Positions 20,589 to 30,048 of a DNA stretch of 64,000 nucleotides are shown here, piece by piece (position 1 is the first letter of the stretch; the number at the start of each line of letters is the position of its first letter). Below the pieces are notes generated by a model, which was not told the DNA's origin, made no database searches, and saw only the letters and a list, made by a program, of their open reading frames with translations. The DNA is from Geomobilimonas luticola (lineage in GTDB: Bacteria; Desulfobacterota; Desulfuromonadia; Geobacterales; Geobacteraceae), in contig NZ_JAHCVK010000001.1 in the NCBI RefSeq assembly GCF_018476905.1, positions 1,116,001 to 1,180,000 on the forward strand, given 5' to 3'. The position numbers and the translations under genes are program-made.

Positions 20589-20840
20589 CTAATCCTCCAG
20601 CCAGCGAAGTGTCCGTTTGATGTCTTCATGGTCGTATGCCCATTTACAGCAACCTGCTTCGGCGTAGACATCGTACTCCCGGACTTGCGCGGCAAGAATT
20701 TCGACCAGATACTCCTTACCCTGATAAAGCTCTGGGCTTCTCGCCACCAAAAGGACGGGATCGGCGAGCCATTTCGGCAGATCGTAGTGGTCATATTGCT
20801 CAACGGTTACCTCTTCCAGCTCTTTGAATATGTCGCTCAT
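20589..20840 (-). CDS. small hypothetical protein with CC motif
   Basis: This 83-residue acidic protein (AAGGTGG site) has the LPKWLADP ... LAAQVREYDVYAEAG pattern shared with the downstream gene, plus a Cys pair (GCCKWAYDHED). It begins 15 bp after the cysteine-desulfurase-like gene. A sulfur-accepting role for the Cys pair is a possibility from context only. Confidence 0.65.
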   Translation of the reverse strand: MSDIFKELEEVTVEQYDHYDLPKWLADPVLLVARSPELYQGKEYLVEILAAQVREYDVYAEAGCCKWAYDHEDIKRTLRWLED

Positions 20841-20855
20841 TTTGAACCACCTTTC

Positions 20856-21989
20856 TTATCCACGCAGTGCGCAGAGAATATTTTCCACTTCAGACCAGTC
20901 AACATCCGGGGTCATGTGACACCACGACAAGCGGATTGATTGTTCAATTTTTTCAGACGATAACCCCATTGCTGCAAGTACATAGCTTGGCGTGTGAGTA
21001 TGTGAGGTGCATGCTGAGGTGCTGGATACGGAAATAACATTCTTCAGAGCTTTAATTGCCAGATCCGAGTTGATTCCTGGCAGCGACACATTGAGCACAT
21101 GCGGCAACGTATAATCTTCTGCGCCGTTCCTCTGCGCGCCAAGTGCCAAGAACGTTGCCAGAGCCTGTTCCCGAAAAGCCCGGCATTTATGCGCCCGCTC
21201 ATTGTTGTTTCGTACCGCAAGCTTTGCAGCCTCCCCGAGACCAGCAATCAGGGGAACTGGTAGAGTGCCGGGGCGAAGTCCCTGTTCCTGCCCGCCACCA
21301 AACATGAGCGGGCGCAGCGGCGGAAACTGTCGCTCATGCTTGCGGGCAATGAGAGCGCCGATGCCTTTGGGGCCGTATATCTTGTGACCACTTATGGAAA
21401 TGAGATTGATACGCGGATGGCGGAGCTGCTCCAATCCCTTACCAAACCCCTGGGCTGCATCGACATGCCACCAGGCGTCATGGTTCGATAAAATCTCCGC
21501 AACTTCTGTCAACGGCTGGAGGACACCGGTCTCGTTGTTCACCTGCATGGTCGAAACCAGAAACGTGTCGGGGCGAAGCGCATCTGCGAATCTCTGGGGG
21601 TCGAAACGACCATCTGCACCTACCGGCAGTATATGCACATCAAAGCCCAGACGTGCCATCTCCTCAAACGGCTCAAGTACTGCCTTATGTTCGATGGCAG
21701 TGGTAATCAGATGGCGGCGGCCACTCCGAATTCCCTCCTCTGCGAGCCCGAATATCGCCAGGTTGTTACTCTCCGTAGCGCCGCTGGTAAAAATTACTTC
21801 ATCGCGGCGTACCTTGACCACTTCGGCTACTTGACCCCTGGCATGCTCCACTGCAGCAAGCGCAAACACGCCGTAGTCATGGATGGGACTCGCAGCATTG
21901 CCAAAGTCCTTTTCCAGAAATCGCATCACCACCGATGATACTGATGGTTCAACCGGCGTTGTCGCGTTGCAATCCAGATAAATAGCCAT
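20856..21989 (-). CDS. cysteine desulfurase-like PLP enzyme (NifS/IscS family)
   Basis: This 377-residue aminotransferase class V protein begins MAIYLDCNATTPVEPS. It shows FTSGATESNNLAI, HKAVLEPFEEM, and the PLP-binding lysine in ISISGHKIYGPKG. The catalytic Cys loop reads STSACTSHTHTPS (family SSGSACTS), so the active Cys is present. These enzymes move sulfur from cysteine to acceptors. The usual Fe-S scaffold neighbours (iscU, nifU) are absent; two small paralogous proteins follow instead. The ATG at 21989 has AGAGGG upstream. Confidence 0.87.
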   Translation of the reverse strand: MAIYLDCNATTPVEPSVSSVVMRFLEKDFGNAASPIHDYGVFALAAVEHARGQVAEVVKVRRDEVIFTSGATESNNLAIFGLAEEGIRSGRRHLITTAIEHKAVLEPFEEMARLGFDVHILPVGADGRFDPQRFADALRPDTFLVSTMQVNNETGVLQPLTEVAEILSNHDAWWHVDAAQGFGKGLEQLRHPRINLISISGHKIYGPKGIGALIARKHERQFPPLRPLMFGGGQEQGLRPGTLPVPLIAGLGEAAKLAVRNNNERAHKCRAFREQALATFLALGAQRNGAEDYTLPHVLNVSLPGINSDLAIKALKNVISVSSTSACTSHTHTPSYVLAAMGLSSEKIEQSIRLSWCHMTPDVDWSEVENILCALRG

Positions 21990-22039
21990 ATATCCCTCTC
22001 TCACCTGAATTTATTGCCAATTATACGCAGAGCATGTAT

Positions 22040-22063
22040 ATAAGAAAAATATATTGTTTTTAT
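22040..22063. promoter_or_regulatory. AT-rich imperfect palindrome between divergent genes (likely LysR operator)
   Basis: Twelve-base half sites ATAAGAAAAATA and TATTGTTTTTAT pair at 10 of 12 positions. The site sits midway in the 119-bp gap between the desulfurase operon and the divergent LysR gene, where LysR-type regulators usually bind. Confidence 0.45.
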
Positions 22064-22108
22064 GGTTGTTATATAAATATCGAATAGCTCTGACGAGGTA
22101 CCGCAATC

Positions 22109-23023
22109 ATGGATGTGCGCCAGCTAAAATTCTTTCTGGGTGTGGCTGAATGCGAGAGTTTTACGAAGGCAGCAGAGCAACTACATATAGCTCAACCGGC
22201 CCTCAGTATAGCCATCAAAAAATTGGAGGAGGAGTTGGAGGTGCTTTTGTTCAACCGGCGGGACAGAAAAATTTCTTTAACTGCCGAAGGTGAAGCACTG
22301 CTACTTCATGCTCAAGGTATTCTAGAGGGGGTCAACAACGCGAAACGGGAGATTGCCGATCTGCGGGGTTTGCTCAAGGGAGAAGTGCGCGTTGGCCTCA
22401 CCCCAATGTTAAGCAGTTTTTTCTTCCCGAAAATAATCGCATCATTCAAGCATAGTCATCCTGGCCTCAGGATTTCCATTTCTGGTGACAGTGCCTGGAA
22501 CATTCAGCGAAAAATTGAATCCGGTGAGTTGGATGTCGGAGTTATCTCCGGAGAAGTGCCGGAGTGTTTGGACTCCCACCACCTTTTACGGGAAGAAATC
22601 GTTGCGTGCGTGTACCCCGGACACCCCTTTGCCGGGCGTAAAAAGGTTGCGCTGCGCGAACTGCTCAAAGAACCGCTGATTCACTTCAAGGAAGGGTATC
22701 ACCTGCGCGAGTTGATTGATGAACTACATGTTGGAGAAGGGATAACACCTGTGGTTGTGGCAGAATCAAACTTGTTCACCTTGATCCGAAGTCTGGTTAA
22801 GGAGAGATTGGGACTAGCGTTTTTCCTTAAGATGGTGGTAGCACGCGATACCGAAGTAGTCGCCATCTCATCTGAACCGCAACTTTTTATGGATCTCCAC
22901 ATCGCGTGGAAGAAAAATTCGTATCTTTCGAGGGCAAACCGTGCCTTTGTAGATTTTCTTATCCGGGAACTGGATGAGTATTACATGATCACGCAAGCAG
23001 CTGGGTCGTTTCCATTACCTTGA
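22109..23023 (+). CDS. LysR-family transcriptional regulator
   Basis: The N-terminal winged HTH is typical (MDVRQLKFFLGVAECESFTKA, AAEQLHIAQPALSIAIKKLEEEL). A periplasmic-binding-protein-like effector domain follows to residue 304. It is divergent from the cysteine-desulfurase operon and probably controls it. The effector is unknown; a sulfur or cysteine signal would fit the context. Confidence 0.92.
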   Translation: MDVRQLKFFLGVAECESFTKAAEQLHIAQPALSIAIKKLEEELEVLLFNRRDRKISLTAEGEALLLHAQGILEGVNNAKREIADLRGLLKGEVRVGLTPMLSSFFFPKIIASFKHSHPGLRISISGDSAWNIQRKIESGELDVGVISGEVPECLDSHHLLREEIVACVYPGHPFAGRKKVALRELLKEPLIHFKEGYHLRELIDELHVGEGITPVVVAESNLFTLIRSLVKERLGLAFFLKMVVARDTEVVAISSEPQLFMDLHIAWKKNSYLSRANRAFVDFLIRELDEYYMITQAAGSFPLP

Positions 23024-23067
23024 TCATAGAATTTCAAACCTCACGAAATGGTTTCATGGCTAACGAT

Positions 23068-23087
23068 CCGCCAGAAAAAGCTGGCGG
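23068..23087 (+). terminator. hairpin downstream of lysR
   Basis: The stem CCGCCAG / CTGGCGG with a 6-base loop lies 45 bp after the LysR stop. There is no T-tract, so termination is uncertain. Confidence 0.35.
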
Positions 23088-23222
23088 GTAAGATACAACC
23101 ACTTTTGCATTGATCTGGTCCTTTATCGATGTACGAGCTGTTTCCGTGTGCTGGTAGTGCCACGGGAATATAATTCCAACGCAAAATCGATGCCTGTCTA
23201 TTCCATAGGATTATCCTGACAA

Positions 23223-23807
23223 TTAGATTGCGTCGAATTTAATCCATTTATTTATTTGTACAGGAGATGTGTATGCCATGAAATGCTCAAGAAGCCGTTG
23301 TGGGTTGTGTTCGATAATCAGCAATGAACGGTGCTCGTCTTTTATGAATTGTTCGCTGACCGCGTGATCCAAAAAAGTCGAGAGCCCATTGTAAAATCCA
23401 AGCAAGTTAAACAGTGCGCACGGTTTTGAATGTAAACCAAGCTGGGCCCAGGTTAGTACTTCAATTATTTCCTCCATTGTGCCAAGGCCGCCAGGCAAGG
23501 CAATGAAACCGTCTGATAATTCTGCCATGAGAGCTTTTCGTTCGTGCATCGAACCTACAATTTTCAACTCAGTCAAAGCGGTGTGGGAAATTTCCTTATC
23601 AACAAGACTTTGAGGAATAACCCCGACAACCTTGCCGCCAGCTTCTAATGCGGTGTCAGCAACGGCCCCCATAATGCCGATACTTGCTCCTCCATAAACA
23701 ATCCCAATATTTTGAGCAACGATTTCACGAACAAGTGAACGAGCACCATCAATATATTCGGGGTCTTTTCCTGGATTGGAACCACAATAAAGGCAGATAT
23801 TTTTCAT
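23223..23807 (-). CDS. LOG family protein (cytokinin riboside monophosphate phosphoribohydrolase-like)
   Basis: This 194-residue Rossmann-fold protein has the LOG signature PGGLGTMEEIIEVLTW and a YGGASIGIMGAVAD nucleotide loop. Bacterial members hydrolyse nucleoside 5'-monophosphates, and some are annotated as 'lysine decarboxylase' in error. Catalytic Arg and Glu positions look conserved (HERKALM, TMEE). Confidence 0.9.
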   Translation of the reverse strand: MKNICLYCGSNPGKDPEYIDGARSLVREIVAQNIGIVYGGASIGIMGAVADTALEAGGKVVGVIPQSLVDKEISHTALTELKIVGSMHERKALMAELSDGFIALPGGLGTMEEIIEVLTWAQLGLHSKPCALFNLLGFYNGLSTFLDHAVSEQFIKDEHRSLLIIEHNPQRLLEHFMAYTSPVQINKWIKFDAI

Positions 23808-23890
23808 TTTGGCATTTTCTCATTATATCAGCTTGTTAGAGTTGTTTTCTGCATACTGCTGGCATGACACGACACTGTCAGTAGCTGTAA

Positions 23891-24319
23891 TTACAAATGA
23901 TAGTCCCCTGCAGCTTCAGGCTGATAGTGCATGCTCTTTACTTTGAATTTCCTTGTCCCTGCCGGTACCTGCCATTTTATGATATCACCAACTCGGTAGC
24001 CAATCATGGCAGTCCCAATCGGGGCAAGCACTGAAATTTTACCACTCTCCAAGTTGGCATCTGTAGGGAAGGCGAGGGTATAAACCAGATCTTCTCCTGT
24101 CTCCAAGTCCTGCAGGCAAACACGTGAGTTCATGGTGATCACATCAGGCGGGATGCCGGCAGGAGGCACGACATCTGCCTTGGACAGTTCCTGTTCCAGT
24201 TCCTCAAGATGTTTGCCATCACGCGATGATCTGCGGCTTGTATTTTCGATGAGATTTTCAAGACGTTCCAGATCAAAATCCGTGATAAAAATTTGCCTGC
24301 TGTTGGCATGTTCTTTCAT
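23891..24319 (-). CDS. rnk: Rnk-type nucleoside diphosphate kinase regulator (GreA/GreB C-terminal fold)
   Basis: The product is 142 residues from the ATG with AGAGG upstream. A short N-terminal helical pair (residues ~20-50) precedes a GreA/GreB-like C-terminal domain (VTMNSRVCLQDLETGED-type strand; ISVLAPIGTAMIGYRVGDIIKW). A short coiled coil with a C-terminal FKBP-like domain fits Rnk, which binds RNA polymerase. An upstream in-frame start at 24379 lacks a ribosome site. Confidence 0.82.
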   Translation of the reverse strand: MKEHANSRQIFITDFDLERLENLIENTSRRSSRDGKHLEELEQELSKADVVPPAGIPPDVITMNSRVCLQDLETGEDLVYTLAFPTDANLESGKISVLAPIGTAMIGYRVGDIIKWQVPAGTRKFKVKSMHYQPEAAGDYHL

Positions 24320-24369
24320 GATCATACCTCTGAAGTTTTTAGAACTGCTCTTTGTGATGCTTATTGAAA

Positions 24370-25244
24370 CTATTGCCATTGATTGAGATACATAACAACT
24401 GGCACGATGGCCCGCGCTCCTTCAACTACCGCGGTACGAGGATTACTGACAACAGTGGTGGTGATGCCGGTTCTTTGTTCCAAATAATTTTTGACGCCGG
24501 GAATCAAAGCTCCTCCGCCGGTAAGAGAAATGCCGCTGTCAATGACCTCACACCCCACTTCATGAGGGAGGTCCTGCAAAAACGAATCAATGGTATTGGC
24601 GATTTCCTTGAATATCGGTTGAATTGCTGTAGCAGCGAACAAACTGCCTGCGTGTTCGGCCGAGCGAGCGAGCCCGCACCTGTGCAGCACAGTATATCTG
24701 CGTACGTACCGCCTATATGGACGTATCCATACTTAGGGCCTTCATTCTCGATAGCTTGGCGCATTCGACCACAGCCAATTTTGATTGCGCTGGTAACAAG
24801 AATTTTACTCGATCGAATGACAGCGCAATCCGTAACTCCCTCTCCAATATCAATTACCATCTGAGCATACGGAGAGGAGACGTCAAGGCCTGAGCCGATG
24901 GCAGCGGCAAGCGGTTCGGGTATGATTGATACCGAAAAGGCGCCAGCTTTCATAATGGAATCAGTCAGCATTTGCCGCTCTTCGTCTTTCGCGTTGCTGG
25001 GTGCGCAGGCCAAAACACATGGTTTTAAAATGCCGAACCGACGTGCCAGCGCAAAAAATGGTTCCAATATACTAGAAACTGCCTCGCCATCCACAACCAC
25101 TCCATCGCGGAGTGCCCGTTTGCAACCGATCAACGAGGGTCGTTCCGCCAATGATGACTGCCCTGTTGCAATTCGTGTCATTGCAGTCCCAACATCGAGG
25201 GCGATATGCTGACGCCAGTGTGTGCTCTTGAACATTGATCTCAT
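24370..25244 (-). pseudogene. MreB-like actin-family gene, frameshifted
   Basis: Two overlapping frames together encode one ~290-residue actin-fold protein. The first frame (from 25244) has the phosphate-1 loop (HIALDVGTAMTRIATG) and phosphate-2 loop (MVIDIGEGVTDCAVI). The second frame (to 24370) has the MreB adenosine motif (DSGISLTGGGALIPGVKNYLEQ) and the C-terminal end. The frames swap near 24650-24690, next to a CGAGCGAGCGAG repeat that could slip by one base. The start overlaps the stop of the Kef-type antiporter gene (ATGA). It is shorter than normal MreB (~340). It may be a decayed copy, a sequencing error or, less likely, programmed frameshifting. Confidence 0.7.
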
Positions 25245-27232
25245 GGCTTCTCGTTGATCGGAAGAAACAGCTTACCCGCTGCAATCAATTGCTCCGGCGC
25301 TCCCAGCAACAATAAGATATCGTCTGCTTTAAGATCCCACATCGGGTCCGGGTTGGGAACCATTTCCTCTCCGCGCTTTATTACCATTACCGTAGCCCCG
25401 GACCGATTTCTGATGGTGCCATGGCTCAGACTCTGCCCTTCCAGAATTGACCCTTTCTGAACCCGGAACGTTGCCAGCTCTGCACCGGACAGATAACCGC
25501 TGATTCCCACGGCATGGCTGTGACGCCGGCTCATGGTCCGGAGCATTTCGTAGCCGTCACTGCGGATTTCAGTGATGCATTGCTCAATGTCATCGTGCGG
25601 GACAAGATAGTTGCGTAACACCCGTGAGAGAATTTCCACCGATGTTTCAAATTCTTCCGGTACCACCTCGTTGACTCCCAGCTTGTAAAGCGGCTCGACT
25701 TCAAGGATGTAACGGGTTCTGACAATGATGTGAATTGCCGGATTGAGTTGCCGCGCAAGTGACGCAATGCTTCTGCTGGCGGCGGCATCCGATATGGCAA
25801 CGACCATCCCTCGTGCTTTTTCAATGAGGGCATGATTGAGGATTTCAGCCTTCGATGCGTCACCGAAAATTATGTGATGGCCTTTTTTTAACTCCTTTTT
25901 CACGGTGTATGGGTTGGTTTCAATGACGACATACGGAACATGCATCTTATTCAACACCCGAGCCAGGTTTTTTCCATTTACGCCATAACCGACAATGATC
26001 ATGTGATCGTTCAGATCAATCGGTTTTTCATGCCGGGCGAGCACCCCTTTCCCCTTTGTCCAGTTGTGAGGAAGTAATCCGACCACATAATCCGCAAGAG
26101 GTGGCGAGAATTTGATGCATAACGGAGTGAGGCTCATAGTTGCAATGGATGCCGCCAGGAATATCTGGTAGAGCTCTTGTGTGAGCAGGCCAGCCTTGAT
26201 GCCAACCTGGGACAGAACAAAGGAAAACTCGCCGATCTGGGCCAGGCAGAGCGCCGTAATGATGGCTATGCGCATGGGGACGCCCAATGTCATGGCGGCG
26301 CCGGTGGTCACCAGCGTTTTGATAATAATGATGGCGGCTACCAGCACCCCTATCTCCAGGGGATACTTCAGCAGGATTGCCGGATCGAGTAGCATCCCCA
26401 CAGAGATAAAAAACAGGCTCATAAATGCTTCCCGGAACGGGATGATATCGCTCAGCGCCTGGTGGCTGTAGTCCGACTCTGAAATCGCCAGGCCGGCAAT
26501 AAATGCACCCAGAGCCAGCGAAAGTCCGGCCAGCGAGGTAATCCAAGCCGTGCCCAGGCCGATGACGATGATGCTCAGGATAAAAAGTTCACGGCTGCGT
26601 GTCTTGACAACCTGACTGAATATCCAGGGGACCAGGAATCGAGCCCCATAGTGGGCTGCGAGAACCACCATGGTCGCCTTGGCAAGTACGGCCAGCAATC
26701 CTTCCACTCCACCGCTGCTGCCGGCCAAAATCGGCGTGAACAGTACCATCGGCACAATGCAAAGATCCTGGAAGATCAGGATTCCCATGGCCATCCTGCC
26801 GTGTGGCGAGTCGGCCTGCCCGGAATCAATCAATAGCTTGATGACGATAGCCGTGCTGGAGAGGGCAACCAGAAAACCGAAAAATGCCGCTTCCCTGACC
26901 TGATAGCCAAACAACGGCCCTGCAGCAAGCACGGCCAGAATCGTGACCCCTACCTGCAAACCACCACCCCAAAGAAGCAGATGCTTTATCCTCACCAATT
27001 CTTTGAGTGACAGCTCTATCCCGATGGTAAAGAGCAGCAGCACCACGCCAATCTCGGCCATTTTCTCTACGTCATGGGAATTTTTGATGACTGCGAGGGC
27101 ATGGGGTCCCGCCAGTATTCCTGTCACCAGAAATCCGATAATCGAAGGGAACATGAGTTTACGGAACAGCACGACTGTCACCAGTGCGAGACAGAACAGG
27201 ATCTCAATATCTTTAAGGACTTCATATTCCAT
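25241..27232 (-). CDS. Kef-type cation:proton antiporter with RCK (TrkA) domains
   Basis: This 663-residue CPA2-family transporter has about 12-13 membrane segments (to ~residue 385, ending LADYVVGLLPHNW). A TrkA-N NAD-binding domain follows (HMIIVGYGVNGKNLARVL) and then a TrkA-C domain at the C-terminus (GSILEGQSLSHGTIRNRSGATV). It exchanges K+ or Na+ for H+ across the inner membrane. Its stop overlaps the start of the MreB-like gene. DUF3124, UspA and NhaP2-type genes upstream on the same strand suggest an ion-stress cluster. Confidence 0.92.
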   Translation of the reverse strand: MEYEVLKDIEILFCLALVTVVLFRKLMFPSIIGFLVTGILAGPHALAVIKNSHDVEKMAEIGVVLLLFTIGIELSLKELVRIKHLLLWGGGLQVGVTILAVLAAGPLFGYQVREAAFFGFLVALSSTAIVIKLLIDSGQADSPHGRMAMGILIFQDLCIVPMVLFTPILAGSSGGVEGLLAVLAKATMVVLAAHYGARFLVPWIFSQVVKTRSRELFILSIIVIGLGTAWITSLAGLSLALGAFIAGLAISESDYSHQALSDIIPFREAFMSLFFISVGMLLDPAILLKYPLEIGVLVAAIIIIKTLVTTGAAMTLGVPMRIAIITALCLAQIGEFSFVLSQVGIKAGLLTQELYQIFLAASIATMSLTPLCIKFSPPLADYVVGLLPHNWTKGKGVLARHEKPIDLNDHMIIVGYGVNGKNLARVLNKMHVPYVVIETNPYTVKKELKKGHHIIFGDASKAEILNHALIEKARGMVVAISDAAASRSIASLARQLNPAIHIIVRTRYILEVEPLYKLGVNEVVPEEFETSVEILSRVLRNYLVPHDDIEQCITEIRSDGYEMLRTMSRRHSHAVGISGYLSGAELATFRVQKGSILEGQSLSHGTIRNRSGATVMVIKRGEEMVPNPDPMWDLKADDILLLLGAPEQLIAAGKLFLPINEKP

Positions 27233-27266
27233 TTTGTCGATATCCCCTCTTCAAAGAATGTCCGGC

Positions 27267-27758
27267 TTACTCCTTGATTTCCTGCCCAGGACTGACAAAA
27301 GAGATGCCTTGCCCACCGGTTGCCCCGATCATGACGCACTCGATGATGGGACTGTTCATCATCCTGTCTGAGTTCCATTTGACAATGAAGTTGGCTCCGA
27401 ACCCGCCGCTGGTGTCTTTCTCCTCTATATGAACGAAGGAAGAAGCCAAAGGACCTAGGATCTGTGGTTTTTCAAGGTAGCGGCGAACCAGTTTGCCGCC
27501 CGTGTCGTAATAGTCAATGGCAGTGATCTGAAATGAGGCCGACAGGTCTGTGTTCCTGATGCTCAGCGTCGTGGCCAATTGAAACGGCAGTTTTCTGGGA
27601 CCGGTAAATACATTGGAGTAGGCAGGCACGTAGACGGTCTGCCCTTTTGATAGCCTGACCTCAGATGATGCCGACCAGCTCGCTTCAGGGGTTGTCAGTA
27701 ACAAAAGCAAAAGAAATAATATTGACGTTGAGAAGGATATTCGTGGCAGGTATCGCAT
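27267..27758 (-). CDS. DUF3124 secreted protein
   Basis: A signal peptide (SILFLLLLLLTTPEASWS) precedes a 130-residue domain with VYVPAYSNVF, TTLSIRNTDLSASFQITAIDYYD and IVKWNSD, matching DUF3124. Function unknown. The ribosome site is AAGGAG. It lies 34 bp upstream of the Kef-type antiporter and is probably co-transcribed with it. Confidence 0.85.
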   Translation of the reverse strand: MRYLPRISFSTSILFLLLLLLTTPEASWSASSEVRLSKGQTVYVPAYSNVFTGPRKLPFQLATTLSIRNTDLSASFQITAIDYYDTGGKLVRRYLEKPQILGPLASSFVHIEEKDTSGGFGANFIVKWNSDRMMNSPIIECVMIGATGGQGISFVSPGQEIKE

Positions 27759-27832
27759 AGTTTGCTCCTTTTCTAGGAATTTGTGAAATTTATTGGAGTC
27801 AGGGTCTTTGAACTGCCGTGTTCATCTCTCGT

Positions 27833-28330
27833 TTATTGCCAGGGGCTGTCGCTGTCAAGTGATGACAAATCTGATCTACTTTGAATAGGCAAATGACGTA
27901 CTATCTCGACAGAGCAGGGTGCATAGAGAGCGACGGCCAATGATACCGAGCCAAGCACGAATCGCTTGATTGAACCATAGCCATTTGAGCCGATAACTAT
28001 CAAATCGGCACTCCACTGTTCCGCTTCGTCGACTATGGCTTCTTTCGGCAACCCTTCCAGTAATCTGGGGGTGACTTGAAGGCCGGGGGCACGTTGAGCC
28101 AGGTCATCTACGATTTCACTTAGACGCTTTGCCGCTTCCATCCCCTGTTGTTCCAAAATATCGTCGAAGTTCACAGGGCTATGTGCTGCCTCTTGCATCA
28201 GAATATAATCTATGGGAGACAGCACAGTCACTACTCTGACTTCGCTCTCAGGAGGCCAAGGCCGACGACACACTTCATCAACAGCAGCTTCGCTACCAGG
28301 TGACCCATCCACAGCAAGCAGAATTCTCAT
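27833..28330 (-). CDS. universal stress protein (UspA family)
   Basis: This single Usp domain has ATP-binding signatures: the N-terminal ILLAVDGSPGSEAAVDEV and the C-terminal G-2x-G-9x-G-S type loop (GSNGYGSIKRFVLGSVSLAVA). It has 165 residues and a short Ser/Asp-rich tail. It fits the stress and ion-homeostasis cluster. Confidence 0.92.
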   Translation of the reverse strand: MRILLAVDGSPGSEAAVDEVCRRPWPPESEVRVVTVLSPIDYILMQEAAHSPVNFDDILEQQGMEAAKRLSEIVDDLAQRAPGLQVTPRLLEGLPKEAIVDEAEQWSADLIVIGSNGYGSIKRFVLGSVSLAVALYAPCSVEIVRHLPIQSRSDLSSLDSDSPWQ

Positions 28331-28494
28331 TCCAGCACCATCCTTTCATAATTGATAAACATAGATTCTGTGGGGCGTAAAACTGAAACCTCTCAGGTGT
28401 TGAATCACCCGACAATTTGGCTCTGTCCTCTCCCGCTCGTGGTCTATCTTTACATCGGTAGCACCGAGTTTTCCGCAACATGCCGGTCATACAT

Positions 28495-29973
28495 TCATTC
28501 GTTTAAGCGAACCGGGCAGCACCCTGCGGCAAGGCACCGCTCTACTTCGGCCAGCAACACTCTGTCTGCCAGCAGATGCAGACGATCGCCAACGCTGATC
28601 ACCGAACTTCCTCCCGGCACAAGATATTCGCTCCCACGCTGGATATAGACAATTAGCACCCCTGCGGGGAGGCCAAGGTCCACCAGTTGTCTGCCCACCA
28701 CGGGTGAATCCGGCGATACTGTCACGACGTGCAGGGTGCCAGGAGTTTCCGGCTCATCTGAGAGCAATGATTCCGGCTCGGCTCCGTGCGGAGTTGCTTC
28801 GAGCTTCAGCCAGCGGGCCACCAGAGGAATGGACGAACCTTGGAGCAGCGCCGAGGTGAGAACGATGAAAAAGACCATGTTAAAGAGAATTTCTGCCTTA
28901 CCGATACCTGCCAGCAACGGAAAGGTGGCAAGAACAATGGGGACCGCCCCCCGGAGCCCGACCCACGATATCAAACCTTTCTCCTGCAAAGTGAGCCGTG
29001 AGAGTGAGAGTGCGGCGAAGACGCTGACCGGTCTGGCTATCAGCATCAGGAATGCTGCAACCGCCAGACCAGTGGCCACTACCGGCAGCAGGTGGGAAGG
29101 GAAAACCTGAAGTCCCAGCACGAGGAACATGGCGATCTGCATCAGCCAGGCCAGTCCGTCGTGAAAGCGGAGCAGGCTCCTTTTCTGGACAAAGGCGCTG
29201 TTGCCCATCACCATGCCGGCCAGATACACGGCCAGGAAGCCGTTGGCTTTTGCCAGACTAGCAAGACCGTAAATAAAGGGAACGAGCGTCAACGTCAAGA
29301 CTGAGTAAAGCCCTTCATAGTCCAGGCGCAGCCGGTTAATGAGGATGACTGACGCCTTGCCGAGCAGGTAGCCCATTGCAGCGCCGGCAGCCATCTGCCA
29401 GATAACCATTGGTGCCAGGGAGAGTACGGAGGTGTTCGGTTCGGTCAGCAGCATGACCATGCCCAACGTCAGGAATACCGCCATGGGGTCATTGCTCCCC
29501 GACTCCAGTTCTAGTAAAGGCTTCAGGTTGCCCCGCAGATTGACGCCGCGCGAACGAAGCACCGCAAAGACAGCGGCAGCGTCAGTTGAAGAGACGATGG
29601 CCCCCAGCAGCAGACCTTCAAACCAGGAAAATTCAAGGGTGATATGGACGAACCAGCCGACAAGCAGGGCGGTCATTGCAACACCGATTGTAGAGAGGAC
29701 CATTCCTTCGCGAAGGACTGGCCGGACACTGCGCCAGTTGGTGTCCAGGCCGCCGGCGAACAGTATGTAGGCCAGAGCAAAGACCCCCATCGTCTGCACC
29801 AAGCGAGGATCATCGAAGTGGATCCCTCCCGGTCCCTCGGAGCCGGCCAGCATGCCGACGGCAAGGAATAGAACCAACGCCGGAATCCCGAGTCGGCTGG
29901 AGACCTTACTGGCCAGTATTCCGAGAAGGAGCAGGACTGATCCGGCCAGCATGAGCAGTTCTGTCTGGTCCAT
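28495..29973 (-). CDS. NhaP2/CvrA-type K+/H+ antiporter
   Basis: This 492-residue CPA1-family transporter has about 12 membrane segments and the SSTDAAAVFAVLRSRG and ESGSNDPMAVFLTLG motifs with the ion-pathway Asp residues. A C-terminal TrkA-C-like domain follows (VVGRQLVDLGLPAGVLIVYIQR). A GAGGAG site precedes the ATG. The family expels K+ or Na+ in exchange for protons. Confidence 0.92.
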   Translation of the reverse strand: MDQTELLMLAGSVLLLLGILASKVSSRLGIPALVLFLAVGMLAGSEGPGGIHFDDPRLVQTMGVFALAYILFAGGLDTNWRSVRPVLREGMVLSTIGVAMTALLVGWFVHITLEFSWFEGLLLGAIVSSTDAAAVFAVLRSRGVNLRGNLKPLLELESGSNDPMAVFLTLGMVMLLTEPNTSVLSLAPMVIWQMAAGAAMGYLLGKASVILINRLRLDYEGLYSVLTLTLVPFIYGLASLAKANGFLAVYLAGMVMGNSAFVQKRSLLRFHDGLAWLMQIAMFLVLGLQVFPSHLLPVVATGLAVAAFLMLIARPVSVFAALSLSRLTLQEKGLISWVGLRGAVPIVLATFPLLAGIGKAEILFNMVFFIVLTSALLQGSSIPLVARWLKLEATPHGAEPESLLSDEPETPGTLHVVTVSPDSPVVGRQLVDLGLPAGVLIVYIQRGSEYLVPGGSSVISVGDRLHLLADRVLLAEVERCLAAGCCPVRLNE

Positions 29974-30048
29974 TAGCGACTCCTCACCTTATTGAACTCC
30001 GTGCATGTCAACGGCACGGCGGCCTTGTCGTTTTCTCCGTTTTCGTTT

